A DNA stretch of 64,000 nucleotides from Paenibacillus_E sp964253085 (GTDB taxonomy: Bacteria; Bacillota; Bacilli; Paenibacillales; NBRC-103111). How positions within the stretch are numbered: position 1 is the stretch's first letter; every line of letters begins with the position of its first letter. Position numbers and translations under genes: made by a program. The notes beneath the pieces were generated by a model. That model worked only from the letters and a program-made list of their open reading frames with translations, searched no databases and was not told where the DNA came from. Location: positions 1,674,001 to 1,738,000 of the forward strand of contig NZ_CAXUQH020000001.1 in NCBI RefSeq assembly GCF_964253085.1, given 5' to 3'. This document shows positions 1-9,196 of the stretch, piece after piece.

Positions 1-220
1 GATGGATCGTATTCCCGGGAATAAGAAAGAGATCGCCTTGTTTCATCTCATAAAAGGTATGATCGATAAAAAAGGTGCCACGCCCCCGATACACATATAC
101 AATTTCATACCAGTCATGAAAATGGTCAGGAAGCTCGCTTAGCGAGCTTTTTGTGTTTTTATAGGCAAAAGACAGGGGGAAGGCGTCAGGATTATCGAAA
201 ACTTTACGAATAGGATCCAC
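1..220 (-). CDS. AraC-family transcriptional regulator, N-terminal part (cut by window edge)
   Basis: Partial gene running off the left edge; only about 73 N-terminal residues are visible. The translated minus strand shows a cupin-like sugar-sensing domain of AraC regulators: HFHDWYEIVYVYRGRGTFF followed by a short loop and GDLFLIPGNTIH, the pattern of the arabinose-binding beta barrel. The DNA-binding domain would lie outside the window. A GTG at 220 is preceded by a purine-rich AGAAGAAGAGAG; another in-frame GTG at 229 sits inside that site and is less likely. It is divergent from the lactonase/reductase/dehydrogenase operon starting at 369, so it probably controls that operon in response to its sugar; this is inference from position. 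Confidence 0.75.
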   Translation of the reverse strand, partial: MDPIRKVFDNPDAFPLSFAYKNTKSSLSELPDHFHDWYEIVYVYRGRGTFFIDHTFYEMKQGDLFLIPGNTIH

Positions 221-368
221 AATAATCACTCTCTTCTTCTGCAAGGTAGTTCAATAATATCAAAAAACCGTATAGTTATGCTAGATATCCATATTTCATA
301 ACGAAAAAATAATGATAAAATGAAAGAAAGCGATATCATATGAGGTGTGAAGAAAAAGGAGAATCGCC

Positions 369-1199
369 ATGCGCATCGATGCACATCAGCATTATTGGAA
401 GATCGACCGAGGGGATTATGGATGGATTACACCAGAGTTGCGTGTGTTGAATCGTGATTATTTGCCAAATGACTTGGTTCCACATCTCCAACAATTCAAC
501 CTGGATAAGACCATTGTGGTTCAAGCCGCGCCAACTTTAGAAGAAACTGATTATTTACTTGCTTTAAGTGAAACTACGGATTCGATTGCCGGTGTTGTGG
601 GCTGGCTTGATTTGGACGATCCTGATTATCTTATTCATTATAGAAAATGCAGTCAGCATCCGAACTATGTAGGTTTTCGGGTCATGATTCAGGAAATGCC
701 AGATGAGCGTGTGATTCTTCAACCACATTTTGTCGACGCCTTGCGATATTTCGCTAAGGAAGATGTACCCGTTGACTTGCTTATCCTCGCTCATCAATTA
801 GAAGCTGTCATCGAGCTATTGGAATTGGTGCCAGGTTTGCGCGCGGTCATTGATCATATTGCGAAGCCGTCGATTGCCGATGGTAGGATTGAACCCTGGA
901 AAAGCCATATGACGGCGATTGCGAAGCACCCCAATCTATATTGTAAGGTATCAGGTATGGTGACCGAAGCCAGCCATTCGGATTGGAAGCCGGAAGATTT
1001 TACGGTGTATGTCCAGCACATTTTGGAGGTTTTCGGAACGGAGCGTGTAATGTTCGGAAGTGATTGGCCAGTCTGTCTACTCGCGGCTGATTATGTGGAC
1101 GTTGTCGGTATCGTGAATCAATCCTTGCCAAATAGCTGGTCGAAAAAGGATGAAGCTCGCTTATTCGGTCTAAATGCAAAGGAGTTCTATAAATTATGA
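369..1199 (+). CDS. Amidohydrolase family 2 lactonase (L-fuconolactonase-like)
   Basis: 276-residue TIM-barrel amidohydrolase of the COG3618 type. Seen: N-terminal metal motif DAHQHYW (residues 4-10), a conserved central histidine region (VIDHIAKP), a C-terminal MFGSDWPVC motif carrying the catalytic aspartate, and the expected family length. Such enzymes open sugar-acid lactones (L-fucono-, L-rhamnono- or galactono-lactone). ATG at 369 follows AAAAGGAGAA. The stop overlaps the start of the aldo-keto reductase (ATGA), so the two are translationally coupled. The neighbours, a fucose/galactose dehydrogenase-like reductase and a zinc dehydrogenase, suggest the oxidative pathway in which a sugar is oxidised to a lactone and then hydrolysed. 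The exact sugar cannot be read from the sequence. Confidence 0.85.
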   Translation: MRIDAHQHYWKIDRGDYGWITPELRVLNRDYLPNDLVPHLQQFNLDKTIVVQAAPTLEETDYLLALSETTDSIAGVVGWLDLDDPDYLIHYRKCSQHPNYVGFRVMIQEMPDERVILQPHFVDALRYFAKEDVPVDLLILAHQLEAVIELLELVPGLRAVIDHIAKPSIADGRIEPWKSHMTAIAKHPNLYCKVSGMVTEASHSDWKPEDFTVYVQHILEVFGTERVMFGSDWPVCLLAADYVDVVGIVNQSLPNSWSKKDEARLFGLNAKEFYKL

Positions 1200-2140
1200 G
1201 ATATCGCAAATTAGGGAAAACTGGCCTCGATGTCTCAGTGCTGAGCTTCGGAGCATCATCGCTTGGATCAGTTTTCCGTGAAACCAATGTGGATGAAAGC
1301 ATTCGAACGGTTCACACCGCAGTAGATATGGGCATTAATTTAATCGATGTTTCTCCGTATTATGGATTAACGAAAGCCGAGACAGTGCTAGGTAAAGCCA
1401 TTGCGCAGCTGGATCGAAATCGCTTTATTTTAACGACCAAGGCCGGAAGATATGGTGCAGAGGAGTTCGATTTCTCCAAAGAGCGGATTATTCGAAGTGT
1501 GGATGAGAGCTTAGAGCGGCTCCAAACGGACTATATTGATATTTTGTATTTGCATGATATTGAATTTGCACCATTTCAGGAGATTATCGAAGGGGCCTTC
1601 CCGGCTTTGGATGAATTGAAGCAATCCGGTAAAATCCGTTATTTCGGAGTATCTGGGTTACCGATGTCTGTATTTGAGAAGGCGCTGGCGCACAAGGAAT
1701 TGGACTCTGTACTATCTTACTGTCACTATGCGCTGAATGATACATCCTTACTGGATGTGGTGCCATTACTGGAGCAGCATGGTGTTGGGTTAGTGAATGC
1801 TTCACCGCTAGCGATGGGCCTGTTGAGCACGAGGCCTGCAGCGCAGTGGCATCCAGCTTCTGCTGAGATCCAGCGATTATGCAAGCTAGCCGCTGAACAT
1901 TGTGCGATGAAAGGAACTGACATCGCAAAACTTGCCATTCAGTATGCGACGGCAAATGAGCGGATTCCTACAACCTTGGTGAGTACGGCCAATCCGGATA
2001 ACATCCGCAAAAACATCCTATGGACAGAAGAGCCTATGGACACTGAGCTTCTGCAAGAGGTATTAGAGATATTAGAGCCCATACATAATCGATCATGGAT
2101 GAGTGGGAGACCCGAATATAACGAAAAAACGGTTGTGTAA
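1196..2140 (+). CDS. Aldo/keto reductase (L-fucose/D-galactose dehydrogenase-like)
   Basis: 314-residue aldo/keto reductase. Seen: N-terminal RKLGKTGLDVSVLSFG signature, NLIDVSPYYG with the catalytic Asp and Tyr (about residues 50-56), TTKAGR with the catalytic Lys, and YLHDIE with the catalytic His, so the tetrad is complete. The C-terminal section has the NAD(P)-binding NPDNIRKN stretch. Related proteins oxidise the anomeric carbon of L-fucose or D-galactose to the lactone, which the upstream lactonase would hydrolyse. It starts four bases inside the end of the lactonase gene and is followed by the zinc dehydrogenase after 29 bases. The function as a sugar dehydrogenase rather than a general reductase is inferred from the operon. 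Confidence 0.85.
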   Translation: MRYRKLGKTGLDVSVLSFGASSLGSVFRETNVDESIRTVHTAVDMGINLIDVSPYYGLTKAETVLGKAIAQLDRNRFILTTKAGRYGAEEFDFSKERIIRSVDESLERLQTDYIDILYLHDIEFAPFQEIIEGAFPALDELKQSGKIRYFGVSGLPMSVFEKALAHKELDSVLSYCHYALNDTSLLDVVPLLEQHGVGLVNASPLAMGLLSTRPAAQWHPASAEIQRLCKLAAEHCAMKGTDIAKLAIQYATANERIPTTLVSTANPDNIRKNILWTEEPMDTELLQEVLEILEPIHNRSWMSGRPEYNEKTVV

Positions 2141-2169
2141 GAATGTTCGAGAGCAGGAGGAGGGCAAAC

Positions 2170-3183
2170 ATGAAAGCGATTGTCTGTGAAAAAATTGAGC
2201 AATTAAAGTATGTCGAGGTAGAGGAACCAATCGTAGGTGAAAGAGAAGCGCTTGTTCGCATTCAGCGTATTGGTATATGTGGAACGGATTTACATGCGTT
2301 TAAAGGGAATCAGCCATTCTTTAGCTATCCACGTATTCTAGGGCATGAGCTAGCGGGGTATGTAGAAGAAATTGGTGAGGGAGTGACAGATCTGGCAATT
2401 GGTGATCTTGTAAGCGTCGTTCCCTACATGCATTGTGGGCAATGTATTGCCTGCCGCAATGGCAAAACAAACTGCTGCACAGACATGAAAGTACTTGGTG
2501 TTCATATTGATGGAGGCATGGTAGAGCGTCTAGCTCTCCCAGTGAGTCATCTGATCAAAGCTGATGGACTAACCCTTGATCAAGCTGCAATGTTAGAACC
2601 GCTTAGCATTGGTGCACATGCGGTGCGAAGATCAGAGCTGAGATCAGGGGAAACGGCGTTAGTGATTGGGGCTGGTCCGATTGGACTTGGGGTGATGATT
2701 TTGGCGAAGCAGCTTGGCGCTAATGTCATTGCGATGGATATTAATGAGGAGCGATTAGCATTTTGCCGGGACTGGGCAGGCGTCGATCATACCGTGAATG
2801 CACTCCAGCTTCCGAAGGAAAAGCTTGCTGAGCTGACGAATGGCGAATTTCCTACCGTCGTCTTCGACGCAACAGGGAATGCCAGATCGATGACGGACGC
2901 ATTCGGTCTTGTCGCTCATGGCGGCAAACTTGTGTATGTCGGACTCGTGAAGGCCGATATAGCCTTTCATGATCCCGATTTCCACAAGAGGGAACTGACG
3001 TTACTGGGGAGCCGTAATGCGACCATGGAGGATTTTGATACGGTGCGAAGTGCATTAAAGACGGGAAGCATCGACATGGAGCGATATATCACGCACCGTG
3101 CTTCCTTCGAGGAAATGGTGGAACACTTCGAAGCATGGCTGAAACCGGAGTCAAAGGTAATTAAGGCGATGGTCTGTTTGTAA
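2170..3183 (+). CDS. Zinc-dependent alcohol dehydrogenase family protein
   Basis: 337-residue medium-chain dehydrogenase. Seen: catalytic zinc site GICGTDLHAFKG with GHELAG, structural zinc cysteines in CGQCIACRNGKTNC (about residues 90-103), and Rossmann motif VIGAGPIGLG followed by an acidic residue (MDINEERL) that favours NAD. The ATG at 2170 has an excellent AGGAGGAGGG site; an in-frame ATG 27 bases upstream has none, so the shorter form was chosen. Third gene of the sugar-oxidation operon. It probably oxidises a sugar acid or polyol (fuconate, threonine- or sorbitol-dehydrogenase-like activities share the fold). A terminator follows immediately. Confidence 0.85.
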   Translation: MKAIVCEKIEQLKYVEVEEPIVGEREALVRIQRIGICGTDLHAFKGNQPFFSYPRILGHELAGYVEEIGEGVTDLAIGDLVSVVPYMHCGQCIACRNGKTNCCTDMKVLGVHIDGGMVERLALPVSHLIKADGLTLDQAAMLEPLSIGAHAVRRSELRSGETALVIGAGPIGLGVMILAKQLGANVIAMDINEERLAFCRDWAGVDHTVNALQLPKEKLAELTNGEFPTVVFDATGNARSMTDAFGLVAHGGKLVYVGLVKADIAFHDPDFHKRELTLLGSRNATMEDFDTVRSALKTGSIDMERYITHRASFEEMVEHFEAWLKPESKVIKAMVCL

Positions 3184-3190
3184 AATGTGG

Positions 3191-3221
3191 ACACACTCGG
3201 TGGAAGCTGAGTGTGTTTTTA
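3191..3221 (+). terminator. Rho-independent terminator after the sugar-oxidation operon
   Basis: Eight-base perfect stem ACACACTC / GAGTGTGT with a 10-base loop, followed directly by TTTTTAT. It closes the lactonase-reductase-dehydrogenase operon just before the convergent LysR gene. Confidence 0.85.
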
Positions 3222-3226
3222 TATGG

Positions 3227-4120
3227 CTACCCTATTCCTTCCGGATTCTCCAACTCAGCTACAAATGCAGCAGCAGCAGTCGAGAGCGGCATGTTCTTCA
3301 ATGTGATAATCCCTATTTTGGTTGAGGGGATCGACGCCTCGAGATTGACCTCAAATAAGCTACCCTCTGCTAATTCCCTGGCGACAAACTCTTTCGTAAC
3401 GAAGGAAACCCCGAAGCCAATCTTCGCAAATTCAATCAACAAATCTACACTACCTAGTTCGATCTCCGGCTCCAGAAGCAAGCCATTATCACTGAACAAA
3501 CGGGTGACGAATTTCCTGGAGGAGCTATTACTCGAAAATAAGATTATTGGATAGGCAAGAAGTTCCGCCAACGTAACCTTACCCTCGGACAATTCGCGGT
3601 ACTTGGGTCCCGTAACGAAACAGTCCTGAATGGTGATACCCTCACGTACCTGAAGGTGATCATCATGAATAGGTGTTCTCACAATACCGATGTCGATCTT
3701 GCCTTCTTTTAAATTTTTCACAATCTCCGGTGTCGTCCCATGCACCAGATTAATCTGGATATGCGGATACTGGACGTGAAACGATTCCAGAAAGGGAAGC
3801 AAATAGTGCTTGCATAAGGAATCACTACCTCCGATTTTGATTTCTCCGCTAGAGAAATTTCGCAGCTCACTGAGCTTTTCCTCCGCTAGGGAAATGAAGT
3901 TGTAGGCTTGTTCAATATAGGAGTAGAGGATTGCGCCCTCTTTGGTTAGATCAACGCCTTTAGACGTACGAGCAAACAAAGGAAGCCCTAGACTTTCCTC
4001 CAATAATTTGATGGAGTGTGAGACACTGGGCTGAGTGATATACAGCTCTTTTGCTGCTTTGGACAGGCTTCCGGATTTCGCTGTTAAATAAAATACTTTA
4101 TACAACTCGAAATTAACCAT
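3227..4120 (-). CDS. LysR-family transcriptional regulator
   Basis: 297-residue LysR regulator. Seen: winged helix-turn-helix at residues 1-60 (MVNFELYKVFYLTAKSGSLS, then AAKELYITQPSVSHSIKLLE) and a co-inducer domain from about residue 90 (GEIKIGGSDS, EGKIDIGIVRTP, EFAKIGFGVSFVTKEF). The ATG at 4120 follows AGAAGGTG with good spacing; an ATT/ATG region 36 bases upstream is in frame but lacks a ribosome site. It is divergent from transketolase with about 115 bases between the starts, so it may control itself and tkt. The inducer is unknown. Convergent with the sugar-oxidation operon. Confidence 0.9.
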   Translation of the reverse strand: MVNFELYKVFYLTAKSGSLSKAAKELYITQPSVSHSIKLLEESLGLPLFARTSKGVDLTKEGAILYSYIEQAYNFISLAEEKLSELRNFSSGEIKIGGSDSLCKHYLLPFLESFHVQYPHIQINLVHGTTPEIVKNLKEGKIDIGIVRTPIHDDHLQVREGITIQDCFVTGPKYRELSEGKVTLAELLAYPIILFSSNSSSRKFVTRLFSDNGLLLEPEIELGSVDLLIEFAKIGFGVSFVTKEFVARELAEGSLFEVNLEASIPSTKIGIITLKNMPLSTAAAAFVAELENPEGIG

Positions 4121-4234
4121 ATAGACACCTTCTATAGCGAGTATCGAAACTATCAATTATTTGAATGCACCATCTCCTCTTATAATAAAGAGATAAAGTA
4201 ATAAAAACAACCATATAGATGGAGGCGTATCTCA

Positions 4235-6262
4235 TTGAATGGAACAACGGTTGGAATCGAAGAATTAAGCATTAATGCGATTAGAACGCTTACAATTGAC
4301 GCTGTTGAGAAAGCGGCAATGGGTCATCCTGGTATGCCGATGGGTGCAGCACCGATGGCATATGCGCTCTGGACACGTCACTTGAAACACAATCCGGTTA
4401 GCCCGAAGTGGGCGGATCGTGATCGTTTCGTCTTGTCTGCAGGGCACGGCTCTATGCTGCTTTACAGCCTATTGCACCTTAGCGGCTATGATGTCACGTT
4501 GGACGATATCAAGGAATTCCGTCAATGGGGAAGCCGCACACCTGGGCATCCGGAGTACGGTCACACAGCTGGAGTAGAAGCTACGACGGGGCCGCTTGGT
4601 CAAGGTGTTGCCATGGCTGTGGGTATGGCGATGGCTGAAGCGCATCAAGCTTCCGTATATAATAAACCGAATTTCCCAGTCGTTGACCATTTCACCTATG
4701 CGATTTGTGGTGACGGCGACTTGATGGAAGGTGTTTCCTCTGAAGCGGCTTCCCTAGCTGGTCATCTCAAATTAGGTAAACTTGTTGTGCTCTACGATTC
4801 CAATGATATTTCTCTCGATGGTGACTTGAACATGTCGTTCTCCGAGAACGTTAAGATGCGTTTCGAGTCCTACGGTTGGCAATACCTCCGCGTGGAAGAG
4901 CAGAACAACGTCGACGCCATATCTGCGGCGATCGCAGAGGGCAAGGCTGATCTCAATCGCCCGACGCTGATTGAGATCAAAACAACCATCGGCTTCGGCT
5001 CGCCGAACAAAGCCGGCAAAGGCGGCCATGGCGGCACGCATGGCTCGCCGCTAGGCAAAGACGAGCTGCTTCTGACGAAGCAAGCTCTGGGCTGGCCCCT
5101 TGAGCCGGACTTCTACGTCCCGGCTGAGGTTTACACCCACTTCGCCCACCACAAGCAGGTGGGGGCTCAAACAGAAGCAGCCTGGGAGCAGCTGTGGAAC
5201 AGCTACCAGGCTGCTTACCCCGAGCTCGCGAAGCAGTTCGAGCTCGCGAACAGCGGCGACCTTCCGGCGGATTGGAACGCCGATGTGCCGCGCTACACCC
5301 CAGAAAGCGGCGCCATCTCGACGCGTACCGCATCTGGCAAAGTGATTAACGGCTTGGCGAAGCGGGTACCTCATCTAGTAGGCGGCTCTGCTGACCTAGC
5401 GAGCTCCAACTTCACCATGATCGGCGATGCTGCGGCATTCAGCGCAGCAGATTACAGCGGACGCAACTTCTGGTTCGGCGTCCGGGAATTCGCCATGGGC
5501 GCAGCACTGAACGGCATGCTGCTTCACGGTGGACTGCGCGCTTTCGGCGGCACATTCCTCGTGTTCAGCGATTACTTGCGCGGTGCGATTCGCCTTTCCG
5601 CGTTGATGAAGATCCCAGTTGCGTACGTATTCACGCATGATAGTATCGCTGTTGGTGAAGATGGTCCGACGCATCAGCCGATTGAACAGATCCCTTCCCT
5701 GCGGATGATTCCGGATCTGACGTTGTTCCGTCCTGCGGACGCGAATGAAACAGCCGCTGCTTGGGAGTATGTTCTTCAAGCGAAGGAAGGCCCGTTCGTA
5801 TTCGCATTATCGCGTCAAAACTTGCCAGTACTTCCAGGCACGGACACTCTTGCTTTTGATCATATACACCAAGGAGCATATGTTCTGTCTGATGTTGCCT
5901 CTGGCGAAACACCTGATCTGCAACTCATCGCGACAGGCTCAGAAGTGAGCTTAGCACTTGACGTGAAGAAACAGTTGGCGCAAGATGGAATAGGAGCTCG
6001 TGTTATTTCCATGCCAAGCCGTGAATTGTTCGAGCAGCAGCCAGAAGAGGTACGGAATGCAATTATTTTGCCTCAAGTGCGTAAAAATGTTGTGATGGAA
6101 ATGGCGTATCCGGCTGGATGGGAAGAAATTACGGGACAAGAAGGTTTCGTTGTCGGCATCCGTAAATTCGGAGCATCAGCGAAAGCAGATCGCGTAATTC
6201 GTGAATATGGCTTTACCGCAGAAGCAATCGTTGGGCAAATCAGACAGAAGTATTTCCAATAA
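4235..6262 (+). CDS. tkt: Transketolase
   Basis: 675 residues, full family length. Transfers two-carbon units between sugar phosphates in the pentose phosphate pathway, using thiamine diphosphate. Seen: N-terminal HPGMPMGAAPMAYALW, substrate histidine region SAGHGSMLLY, thiamine-diphosphate motif GDGDLMEG with a downstream NDISLDG, the pyrimidine-domain glutamate in FGVREFAMG (near residue 415), THDSIAVGEDGPTHQP, and the C-terminal ATGSEVSLAL. Start is TTG at 4235 behind GGAGG at 4221. The stretch 4980-5340 is clearly richer in G+C than the rest and covers a variable linker. Followed after 34 bases by transaldolase, so the two form an operon closed by a terminator at 6963. Confidence 0.97.
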   Translation: MNGTTVGIEELSINAIRTLTIDAVEKAAMGHPGMPMGAAPMAYALWTRHLKHNPVSPKWADRDRFVLSAGHGSMLLYSLLHLSGYDVTLDDIKEFRQWGSRTPGHPEYGHTAGVEATTGPLGQGVAMAVGMAMAEAHQASVYNKPNFPVVDHFTYAICGDGDLMEGVSSEAASLAGHLKLGKLVVLYDSNDISLDGDLNMSFSENVKMRFESYGWQYLRVEEQNNVDAISAAIAEGKADLNRPTLIEIKTTIGFGSPNKAGKGGHGGTHGSPLGKDELLLTKQALGWPLEPDFYVPAEVYTHFAHHKQVGAQTEAAWEQLWNSYQAAYPELAKQFELANSGDLPADWNADVPRYTPESGAISTRTASGKVINGLAKRVPHLVGGSADLASSNFTMIGDAAAFSAADYSGRNFWFGVREFAMGAALNGMLLHGGLRAFGGTFLVFSDYLRGAIRLSALMKIPVAYVFTHDSIAVGEDGPTHQPIEQIPSLRMIPDLTLFRPADANETAAAWEYVLQAKEGPFVFALSRQNLPVLPGTDTLAFDHIHQGAYVLSDVASGETPDLQLIATGSEVSLALDVKKQLAQDGIGARVISMPSRELFEQQPEEVRNAIILPQVRKNVVMEMAYPAGWEEITGQEGFVVGIRKFGASAKADRVIREYGFTAEAIVGQIRQKYFQ

Positions 6263-6296
6263 GCACCCATAGCGGGAGAAAAGGTAGGGATACAGG

Positions 6297-6953
6297 ATGA
6301 AATTGTTTATCGACACAGCCAATGTAGAAGAAATTCGTAAAGCGCACGCGTTAGGTGTAGTTGCTGGTGTAACTACAAACCCTTCATTGATTGCTAAAGA
6401 AGGAAGAGACTTTTTTGAAACAGTGAAAGAAATCATCTCTATCGTTGGTGATGTTCCGATCAGTGCTGAGGTTGTTTCCTTGAAAGCTGAAGAAATGATT
6501 GAGCAAGGTAAGAAGCTTGCGGCATTAAGCCCGAATGTTGTTATCAAGCTGCCAATGACATTGGACGGTTTGCAAGCAACTAGCGTGTTCAGATCACTTG
6601 GCATTCCAACGAATGTAACGTTGATTTTTAGCTCAACACAAGCTTTGCTAGCTGCTCGTGCGGGTGCAACGTATGTATCTCCGTTTATCGGGCGTTTGGA
6701 TGATATCAACCAAGTTGGTATGAACCTAATCAAAGAAATTAGCCAGATTTTCCAAGTACACGGCATCAAATCCGAAATTATTTCTGCGAGTGTACGTCAC
6801 TCTGCTCATGTCATTGAAGCAGCGCTTGCAGGATCACATATTGCGACGGTCCCTTATAAAGTGATAGAATCAATGAGTAAACACCCGCTGACAGATGCGG
6901 GCATTGAGAAGTTCCTTGCTGATTGGGAAGGCGCTAATCAAGAAAAGTTCTAA
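6297..6953 (+). CDS. tal: Transaldolase, small TalC/Fsa-type
   Basis: 218 residues, the length of the short transaldolase / fructose-6-phosphate aldolase family. Seen: MKLFIDTANVEEI at the N-terminus, GVTTNPSLIAKEG, the Schiff-base lysine in NVVIKLPMT (about residue 84), TLIFSSTQALLAARAGA and FIGRLDD. Members from Bacillota act as transaldolases in the non-oxidative pentose phosphate pathway, which matches the transketolase gene just upstream. ATG at 6297 with a weak GGTAGGGA site. Strictly, fructose-6-phosphate aldolase activity cannot be excluded from sequence alone. Confidence 0.93.
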   Translation: MKLFIDTANVEEIRKAHALGVVAGVTTNPSLIAKEGRDFFETVKEIISIVGDVPISAEVVSLKAEEMIEQGKKLAALSPNVVIKLPMTLDGLQATSVFRSLGIPTNVTLIFSSTQALLAARAGATYVSPFIGRLDDINQVGMNLIKEISQIFQVHGIKSEIISASVRHSAHVIEAALAGSHIATVPYKVIESMSKHPLTDAGIEKFLADWEGANQEKF

Positions 6954-6962
6954 ACAAGAGAT

Positions 6963-6988
6963 GACTCGCCCGAAGGGGCGGGTCTTTT
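6963..6988 (+). terminator. Terminator after tkt-tal
   Basis: Stem CGCCC / GGGCG extended by GACT / GGTC with a GAAG-type tetraloop, followed by TTTTTA. It separates tkt-tal from the YhcH-family gene. Confidence 0.8.
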
Positions 6989-7006
6989 TAAAAGGAGAAA
7001 ATAGCG

Positions 7007-7498
7007 ATGATTATCAGTGATGTGAAGCATTTTGAGCAAGAACGGCATTTATGGCCTGCGGCTGTAGCCCGAGGTATCGACTACATTTTAAATCGGAATT
7101 TGGGAGAGCTAGAGGTAGGACGGTATGATTTGGAAGGTGATAATGGTCATTTGATGTATGCCAATGTGCAAGAATCCGTGACGCGTCCAAGGGAAGAACA
7201 AATGCCTGAGTCGCACGTTGTGTATACGGATATTCAGTTTCTGGTGAGCGGGGAGGAGCGCTTATGCTTCTACAAGCTGACGGATGAGGCAATCATCGTG
7301 GATAACAAGTTTGAGTCACATGATATCGCCTTCTACGAATCCCAACATGCGTTGCCTGAAACGGATATTTTGCTCAAACCTGGTATGTTTGCTGTATGCT
7401 TCCCATCAGATATTCATCGGCCTAATTGCCTCATTACAGAATCAACGACGAATAAGAAAATTGTGATCAAAATTCATAAGGATCTGCTGCATCTTTAG
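7007..7498 (+). CDS. YhcH/YjgK/YiaL family (DUF386) cupin-like protein
   Basis: 163 residues. Seen: the family pattern with LGELEVGRYDLEGDN near residue 35, HVVYTDIQFLVSGEE around 70, and a C-terminal FAVCFPSDIHRPNC containing the metal-binding-type histidine/cysteine. YhcH/YiaL proteins are small beta-barrel proteins found with sugar catabolic genes (sialic acid, 2,3-diketogulonate, evolved beta-galactosidase), and their enzyme activity is poorly defined. Here the gene stands alone after a terminator, with AAAAGGAGAAAA as ribosome site, and it has its own terminator. The role in sugar metabolism is inferred from the family only. Confidence 0.85.
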   Translation: MIISDVKHFEQERHLWPAAVARGIDYILNRNLGELEVGRYDLEGDNGHLMYANVQESVTRPREEQMPESHVVYTDIQFLVSGEERLCFYKLTDEAIIVDNKFESHDIAFYESQHALPETDILLKPGMFAVCFPSDIHRPNCLITESTTNKKIVIKIHKDLLHL

Positions 7499-7500
7499 TA

Positions 7501-7547
7501 AAAAAGTCTGCTCAAGCCAATTTAATTGGCTAGGCAGACTTTTTTTG
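7501..7547 (+). terminator. Terminator after the YhcH-family gene, convergent with the MATE gene
   Basis: Long stem AAAGTCTGC...GCAGACTTT enclosing a second stem AGCCAAT/ATTGGCT, then a run of T. An A-run on the left arm lets it work for the convergent MATE gene as well. Confidence 0.85.
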
Positions 7548-7571
7548 TTTTGGTTTTGTTTAAGCTTTTGC

Positions 7572-8966
7572 TTAAGTTTGACTAGCCATCATTCGAGCTT
7601 GCTTCCATTTTCCGAAGCGGTAGTAAAGCAGGTTCAACGTGGCAGCGACACTGAAGCTGACAGGAAAGCTCCACCAAATCACATCGAAGCCATACTTGTG
7701 CGATAGCACAGTGGCAAGAGGGATGCGAACGAGTAGCAAAGCGATGAATGCGACGATAAGAGGGAACACCACAGATCCCGCAGATCGAACGACACCAGCA
7801 ACGACATTGAAGACGCCGAAAATAATGAAAGACCAAAGCGTAATATTGTTAATATGAACGCCTATATCAATCGCTTTTCCTTCTGGAGGCAGGAAGAACG
7901 AGACGACTTCTCGATTGAACAGATGCAAAATGGCAACAATCAGTCCAGTCATCAAGATATTAACGCCGACACCGGTCCAGGTAATTCGGTTAACGCGATC
8001 CCATTTACCAGCCCCAATATTTTGAGCGGCCATCGAGGTTACAGCTCCACCAATAGCCATTGCAGGCATTTGTACGTAACTTGATATTTGCATCGCCACA
8101 CCGAAAGCTGCGGTGGATTCGGAACCATAAGCATTTACGAGATGGACCAGCATTAAATTGCTTAGAGAAACGACGACCATGTTTAAGCCCATCGGCAGCC
8201 CTTTTTGAATCAGTGTACGAATAATTGTCCAATTAATACGCAGTAAGGGAATATCCGCTTTGGTGATGCGTAGGAAGTACTTCTTCTTATACAAGTAAGC
8301 AATGAGAAGTACGAAGCTTACCAGTTGCGCGATAAAAGTAGCTACGGCAGAACCGGCAATACCCATTTTCGGGAATGGCCCTATCCCTTGAATGAGCAAA
8401 GGGTTGAGTACGACATCGAGGACGGCTGATAAAAGCAAGAAGTAGAACGGGGTTTTCGCATCCCCCGAGCCACGCAAAATAGCCATGATTAAATTATAGC
8501 CAAACATGAATGGAACACCTGCGAACATAATTCGCGTATACGTCACTGCAAACTCTTTGACATCAGGCGGGGTATTCATCCAGTCTAGGATTGTGGAGGA
8601 GAAGATCCATCCCAGTAAGGCGACGATTATGGATAAAACGAGGAAGAAGACTGTGCTTGTTCCGACTACTTTTTTGGCCTCTTGAACTTTCTTAGCACCG
8701 AGATTTTGACCGATTAGAATGACGGCAGCCATGGCAATCCCAAAGATGGAGCTAATTAAGAAGAACATGATAATGTTCGCATTCGATGTTGCTGCAAGGG
8801 CGACTTCACCTAGATATTTCCCGATCCAAATTGTATTGATCGACCCGTTCAAGGATTGTAGAACGTTCCCTAACAGTATGGGGAGTGAAAATAAGATCAA
8901 TGTCTTCGTAATCGGTCCCTCTGTCAATGAAGGGCGAGCTTTTTGAGATGATGATGACTCCGTCAT
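7572..8966 (-). CDS. MATE family multidrug/toxin efflux transporter
   Basis: 464-residue integral membrane protein with about 12 hydrophobic helices in two repeats, the usual MATE size. Seen: GPITKTLILFSLPILLGNVL at the start of helix 1, GSGDAKTPF and GIAGSAVATFIAQ in the first half, MSSPA-like and GxxxTSMAAQNIGAGKW in the second repeat. MATE proteins export cationic drugs or metabolites with sodium or proton antiport. The ATG at 8966 has a strong GGAGG; an in-frame ATG 45 bases upstream has no clear site. Single gene, convergent with the YhcH-family gene. The substrate cannot be inferred. Confidence 0.92.
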   Translation of the reverse strand: MTESSSSQKARPSLTEGPITKTLILFSLPILLGNVLQSLNGSINTIWIGKYLGEVALAATSNANIIMFFLISSIFGIAMAAVILIGQNLGAKKVQEAKKVVGTSTVFFLVLSIIVALLGWIFSSTILDWMNTPPDVKEFAVTYTRIMFAGVPFMFGYNLIMAILRGSGDAKTPFYFLLLSAVLDVVLNPLLIQGIGPFPKMGIAGSAVATFIAQLVSFVLLIAYLYKKKYFLRITKADIPLLRINWTIIRTLIQKGLPMGLNMVVVSLSNLMLVHLVNAYGSESTAAFGVAMQISSYVQMPAMAIGGAVTSMAAQNIGAGKWDRVNRITWTGVGVNILMTGLIVAILHLFNREVVSFFLPPEGKAIDIGVHINNITLWSFIIFGVFNVVAGVVRSAGSVVFPLIVAFIALLLVRIPLATVLSHKYGFDVIWWSFPVSFSVAATLNLLYYRFGKWKQARMMASQT

Positions 8967-9196
8967 AATTTCCTCCGTAAATTCACTTGCTTGATAGAAT
9001 AGTTTTCTCATTACTATAGCAGTTTCATGCTTGTTACTGAAATTTTGCGGAGTAATCTAATCCCAGATTGGCAATCGAATAAGTGGATGTATGTCAATTG
9101 GACACAATCTAGTTTTTTTAGTACGATAGGCAATAGAACGTATTCCATGCATTCATAGACTCATTTGAGCGTTATATATAGGTAGGGGGAAAGCAG

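Noticed and set aside
3213..3554. Plus-strand frame opposite the end of the LysR gene
   Set aside because: Serine/asparagine-rich shadow of the LysR frame without a ribosome site; it also begins within the terminator at 3191-3221.
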